The notes under the pieces: model-generated
Databases searched by the model: none
The model's input: the letters and a program-made list of their open reading frames with translations, nothing else
What the model was told of the DNA's origin: nothing
Source: an uncultured archaeon
Lineage (GTDB): Archaea > Korarchaeota > Korarchaeia > Korarchaeales > Korarchaeaceae
Assembly (NCBI GenBank): GCA_938073845.1
Contig: CALJEO010000025.1
Location: 1-8,102, forward strand
Direction of reading: 5' to 3'
DNA length: 8,102 nucleotides
Shown: positions 5,574 to 8,102 of the stretch, piece by piece
Layout of the letters: every line of letters begins with the position of its first letter
Position numbering within the stretch: the first letter of the stretch is position 1
Made by a program: the position numbers and the translations under genes

Positions 5574-5996
5574 ATGAGGGGCGTCTCCAGAACGGCCATA
5601 TCCATACCCAGCGATCTGATGGATAAGTTGAATGATCTAATCACTCGGATCAACTTGAAGAGCAGATCTAAGGCGATATCTGAGGCAATATCCCTCTACA
5701 TAGCGGAGAGGTATTGGGTCCTCTCCCAGGTGGATGAGGAGGTAACTGGGGCCATAATAATGGTTTACGATCACCATAAGGGCTCTGATGTGACGGAAAT
5801 CCAGCACAAGTACTCCGACCTGATAAGGTCCTCATCCCACGTGCACGTGGACGAGGAGAGGTGCTTGGAGGTGGTGATGGTACTGGGATCGCTCTCCAGG
5901 GTAAGGCAGCTTTTCACAGAGCTACAGGCCCTGAGGGCCGTGGAGACGATCAAGCCCTTCCTAGTCCCCTTAGGAAGAAGGGAGAAGCTTCCTTAA
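5574..5996 (+). CDS. nikR: NikR nickel-responsive transcriptional regulator
   Basis: A ribbon-helix-helix DNA-binding protein with a C-terminal ACT-like metal-sensing domain; it normally represses nickel uptake genes when Ni2+ is bound. Residues 5-45 form the RHH part (SRTAISIPSDLMDKLNDLIT, then SRSKAISEAISLYI). The metal domain, about 58-133, carries His78 (IQHKYSD), His89 and His91 (SHVHVDE) and Cys97 (RCLEV). The spacing is identical to E. coli His76/His87/His89/Cys95, so the high-affinity Ni site appears complete. The length of 140 residues is normal. It converges on the cbiMNQO-like operon and overlaps the end of cbiO by 27 bases, so it is the obvious candidate regulator of that transporter, although control would act at the operon promoter outside the window. 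Cobalt sensing cannot be excluded. Confidence 0.95.
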   Translation: MRGVSRTAISIPSDLMDKLNDLITRINLKSRSKAISEAISLYIAERYWVLSQVDEEVTGAIIMVYDHHKGSDVTEIQHKYSDLIRSSSHVHVDEERCLEVVMVLGSLSRVRQLFTELQALRAVETIKPFLVPLGRREKLP

Positions 5997-6773
5997 AGCG
6001 TCGATCAGGGATTCAATATTTTTAGGGGGCTCAATGAGGGGAGGTGATAGCCTCCTATATATCCTCAGGGCAGCGGGTGCCCTGATTCCTATTCCCTCCA
6101 GCTCAACCTCACTCAGTACCTCCGAGCTCCCTTCAGCGATGATCCTCCCCCCGCTCAGGATGTAGATCCTATCTGCTACCTCGTAAGCGAAGTCGGAGTC
6201 CTGTGTAGCTATCACCACTATCTTTCCCCTCCCCTTAAGTTCCCTCAGCAGCTCCTTGAGTACCTCGATCCCCTTGAGGTCGAGGGAGGAGCTGGGTTCA
6301 TCCAGCAGGTAAACCTCAGGATCTAGGGCTATTAGGCCAGCCAGAGCGACCTTCGATGCCTCACCTCCGCTCAGCCTGAAGGGGGATCTCCCCTCGAGCC
6401 CCAGGAGACCGAGCCTCGCTAAGGATGATCTGACCCTAGCCTCGACCTCCTCGGGGCTGAGCCTGAGCTGCCTAGGCCCTAGGGATACGTCCTCCTCAAC
6501 GGTAGGAGCTATTAGTTGGTCTAGGGGATTCTGGAAGAGGATCCCACACGTCCTCCTATACTCCAGCTTCCCTATATCAACGCCGTCCAGTGTGATACTC
6601 CCGGATTCGGGTCTGATGAGTCCGGAGAGTAGAAGTAGGAGTGTGCTCTTCCCGGAGCCATTAGGACCGAGGAGGCAGCTCACTTCCCCTGAGGAAACGC
6701 ATAGACTGATCCCATCGATGGCCCTAGTACCATCTGGATAGCTGTAGCTTACCCCCTGAGCGCATAGCTCCAT
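5970..6773 (-). CDS. cbiO: ECF metal transporter ATPase CbiO/NikO
   Basis: The ATP-hydrolysing subunit of an energy-coupling-factor importer for Co2+ or Ni2+, bound to the membrane through CbiQ. The 267 residues contain Walker A GPNGSGKST (36-44), the Q-loop FQNP (Gln81), signature LSGGE (134-138), Walker B VYLLDEP (154-160) and D-loop SSLD. The H-loop, normally a His in 'vvaTHD', reads VVIATQDSDFA, so Gln191 replaces the catalytic-switch His; the codon is CAG. A roughly 55-residue C-terminal extension follows the ABC core, as in this family. The start ATG lies eight bases after the cbiQ stop, with AGGTG overlapping that stop as ribosome binding site. The gene ends inside the 3' end of the convergent nikR gene. 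Confidence 0.95.
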   Translation of the reverse strand: MELCAQGVSYSYPDGTRAIDGISLCVSSGEVSCLLGPNGSGKSTLLLLLSGLIRPESGSITLDGVDIGKLEYRRTCGILFQNPLDQLIAPTVEEDVSLGPRQLRLSPEEVEARVRSSLARLGLLGLEGRSPFRLSGGEASKVALAGLIALDPEVYLLDEPSSSLDLKGIEVLKELLRELKGRGKIVVIATQDSDFAYEVADRIYILSGGRIIAEGSSEVLSEVELEGIGIRAPAALRIYRRLSPPLIEPPKNIESLIDALRKLLPSS

Positions 6774-6781
6774 TGGGACAC

Positions 6782-7489
6782 CTAGACTAGGAGTGGGAGG
6801 GGATAAGTAAGAGATAGCGCTACGATCAGCAACGTGTCCCTGAGGCTGTTATCCAAACTGAAGGATAGCCTGGACCTCGCGACCAGAGATGCCTTGAAAG
6901 CATCCCTGGGCCCTCTGAAAAAGATATCGGAGATGGCGAGAGATATCACCGAGTAATCCCCGAGGAACTTGCGCTCGATCAACCTCGAGGCCTTGGCCAG
7001 TATGAGGACGCTGAGCGATCTCACGTACCTAGCTATCTGAATGATCATGAGCTCCAAAGCCAGGCCCAGGTCCCCCCCGATGAGAGGGGAGATGAGCCTA
7101 CTTAGGCCCCTAAACAACCTCTTAGCCCCCGCTAGCTCGACGAAGAGGCTGAGTGTTAAAACGGCTGAGGCCACCCTGAGCGGTAGGATCATTGCACCAG
7201 CATCCCTAAGCGCTCTCGGTAGCATTATCAGGGAGGCGAAAGCGAACCATAGCAGCGAGACCTTCAGCGACCTCCTGAAGTTCCTGGTATCGCATAGGAT
7301 GAATATCGATGAGGAAAGGATCAACAGGAGCATGGGCTGAATCGCCTTCCATGAGAAGGATGATGCAGATACAGCTGCTATGCAAGAGAAAAATGAGATA
7401 GTGGGGTTAGCCTGAAGCTTCCCCGATGAGAGCTCCATCGATGAGAGCCACTCATGGAAGGCTCTAGAGATCCCCTCGAGGACCCTCAA
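6782..7489 (-). CDS. cbiQ: ECF transporter transmembrane subunit CbiQ/NikQ (EcfT)
   Basis: A membrane protein of 235 residues that links the substrate-binding CbiM module to the ATPase. Hydrophobic segments lie at about 29-47, 51-66, 79-93, 101-120, 138-152 and a final one at 218-234 (LLIVALSLTYPLPLLV). The cytoplasmic part near 160-210 holds the coupling region, including FRGPRDAFKASLVARSRL, which corresponds to the Ala-Arg-Ser/Gly motif that docks in the ATPase groove. The start TTG 7489 overlaps the TGA stop of the preceding gene (TTGA) and has GAGGG seven bases upstream. An internal ATG (MELSSGK) would shorten it by 17 residues. Sequence conservation is modest, as usual for CbiQ, but position and topology agree. 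Confidence 0.85.
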   Translation of the reverse strand: MRVLEGISRAFHEWLSSMELSSGKLQANPTISFFSCIAAVSASSFSWKAIQPMLLLILSSSIFILCDTRNFRRSLKVSLLWFAFASLIMLPRALRDAGAMILPLRVASAVLTLSLFVELAGAKRLFRGLSRLISPLIGGDLGLALELMIIQIARYVRSLSVLILAKASRLIERKFLGDYSVISLAISDIFFRGPRDAFKASLVARSRLSFSLDNSLRDTLLIVALSLTYPLPLLV

Positions 7490-7752
7490 GCCCCATCCCT
7501 CTTGATCAGGGAGGGCAGCAGGAGCACCCCCACTCCAACGAAGCCAGCTATTATGTAGGCTATCTCATCCGGAAGCCCCGTTATGGTGTAATCGGGGAAT
7601 ATCCCGCTCCAGATGGGCTCTGACTCCTCTATTCCCACGAGCTCAGCTGCGACATCCAGCGGCTCCTTGTAACCCACGATGTTAGCACCTATGACCCCGA
7701 AGAGGGGGCTTATGAGCAGGAGGATTATTATGGCTAGGTAGCTTCTCCTCAA
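7486..7752 (-). CDS. CbiN/PDGLE-like small membrane subunit of the metal transporter
   Basis: An 88-residue protein with an N-terminal membrane helix (about 4-25, YLAIIILLLISPLFGVIGA), an extracellular loop and a C-terminal helix (about 64-82, IAYIIAGFVGVGVLLLPSL). The loop pattern EPLDVAAELVGIEESEP ... FPDYTITGL corresponds to the 'PDGLE..AE.lGfe....p...PDYt.pgl' of the PDGLE domain that replaces or follows CbiN in many Ni/Co ECF systems; here PDGLE has become EPLDV. It likely assists metal loading of CbiM. TTG 7752 is chosen because it gives MRRSY, the usual start of such proteins, and overlaps the cbiM stop (TTGA). GTG 7761 is an alternative adding three residues. The frame is open further upstream but only as an out-of-frame reading of cbiM. 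Confidence 0.8.
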   Translation of the reverse strand: MRRSYLAIIILLLISPLFGVIGANIVGYKEPLDVAAELVGIEESEPIWSGIFPDYTITGLPDEIAYIIAGFVGVGVLLLPSLIKRDGA

Positions 7753-8102
7753 ATCCTCCACCCCCTGCCCGCTAAGTATGTGACTATGAGCCCGGTGGCT
7801 ATGCCCTCTATCACTCCAAGGGCCAGGTGCCATATCCCCATGACGGGCACCGTTACGGCGAGCGGATAACCGAAGCCTGGGGAGAGCCCAAGCTCCACGC
7901 CGCATGTGATCGCGGCCAACGTTATTCCTATCCATCCAGCTAGGAATGCTGCTACGAACCTCCTCCCCTCACCCAAGTACTTGAGCATGCCCTTATATAT
8001 AGCGTAGCCCACGAAGACGTTCACCACAGCCATGTTGAACGCGTTAGCCCCTAATGCAGTTATTCCGCCATCCCCCATGAGCAGGCACTGAACGAGAAGG
8101 TT
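7749..8102 (-). CDS. cbiM: ECF metal transporter substrate-binding subunit CbiM/NikM, N-terminus beyond the window
   Basis: The C-terminal 117 residues are visible and the frame is open through the right edge (NLLVQCLLMGDGGITALGAN). ATG 8078 is therefore an internal Met and not the start. The DGGITALGANAFNMAVV block and the late HLALGVIEGIATGLIV block, with its His, are typical of CbiM. Three or four hydrophobic segments follow each other (FVGYAIYKGM, FVAAFLAGWIGITLAAITCG, AVTVPVMGIWHLALGVIEG, ATGLIVTYLAG). The N-terminal Met-His segment that coordinates the metal lies outside, so Ni versus Co cannot be decided here. It is the first visible gene of the operon cbiM, PDGLE gene, cbiQ, cbiO; the operon promoter is outside the window. 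Confidence 0.93.
   Translation of the reverse strand, partial: NLLVQCLLMGDGGITALGANAFNMAVVNVFVGYAIYKGMLKYLGEGRRFVAAFLAGWIGITLAAITCGVELGLSPGFGYPLAVTVPVMGIWHLALGVIEGIATGLIVTYLAGRGWRI

Noticed and set aside
7753..7935. N-terminal extension of the PDGLE-like frame
   Set aside because: This part overlaps cbiM in another frame and reads as Arg/His/Gly-rich nonsense. The family start is at TTG 7752.

Overview
The window looks like chromosomal DNA of a hyperthermophilic archaeon. The evidence is an archaeal-type 3-dehydroquinate synthase II, TATA-like boxes about 25-28 bases upstream of start codons with almost no leader, frequent TTG and GTG starts, strong use of AGG/AGA for arginine and ATA for isoleucine, and very tight gene packing. 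A Korarchaeum-like organism would fit, but that is an impression from protein style and not proof.

Left part (1-3191). The window opens inside a coiled-coil gene made of 11- and 7-residue repeats, whose start lies outside. A 230-base spacer with palindromes and hairpins leads to the dehydroquinate synthase gene. This gene meets a reverse-strand YbjN-like gene stop to stop with no gap. That gene diverges, across about 50 bases with one shared A/T patch, from a two-gene operon: a house-cleaning inosine/xanthosine triphosphatase, then a MobB-like protein that has lost its P-loop.

Middle (3192-5573). On the reverse strand, 3237-3641 holds a pseudogene of a clan AA (retropepsin-like) aspartic protease. 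Four successive reading-frame segments still translate into recognisable family sequence, so three single-base insertions are inferred. About 500 bases without a convincing gene follow. Then come two small unrecognised genes, each with its own near-leaderless promoter. The second ends two bases from the stop of a reverse-strand two-CBS-domain protein. A 336-base stretch with no supported gene follows.

Right part (5574-8102). A NikR regulator with a complete metal-site signature overlaps tail to tail, by 27 bases, the last gene of a reverse-strand ECF metal transporter operon: cbiM (entering from the right edge), a CbiN/PDGLE-like small membrane protein, cbiQ and cbiO. CbiM would bind Ni2+ or Co2+, the PDGLE protein would assist it, CbiQ couples it to the ATPase CbiO, and NikR is the plausible metal-responsive regulator. 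The NikR neighbour favours nickel, but the metal-binding N-terminus of CbiM is outside the window. CbiO carries Gln where the H-loop His is expected.

Nothing here is an obvious new multi-gene system. The points most worth following are the decayed protease, the P-loop-less MobB-like protein coupled to an NTPase, the H-loop substitution, and the twin palindromes behind the coiled-coil gene.
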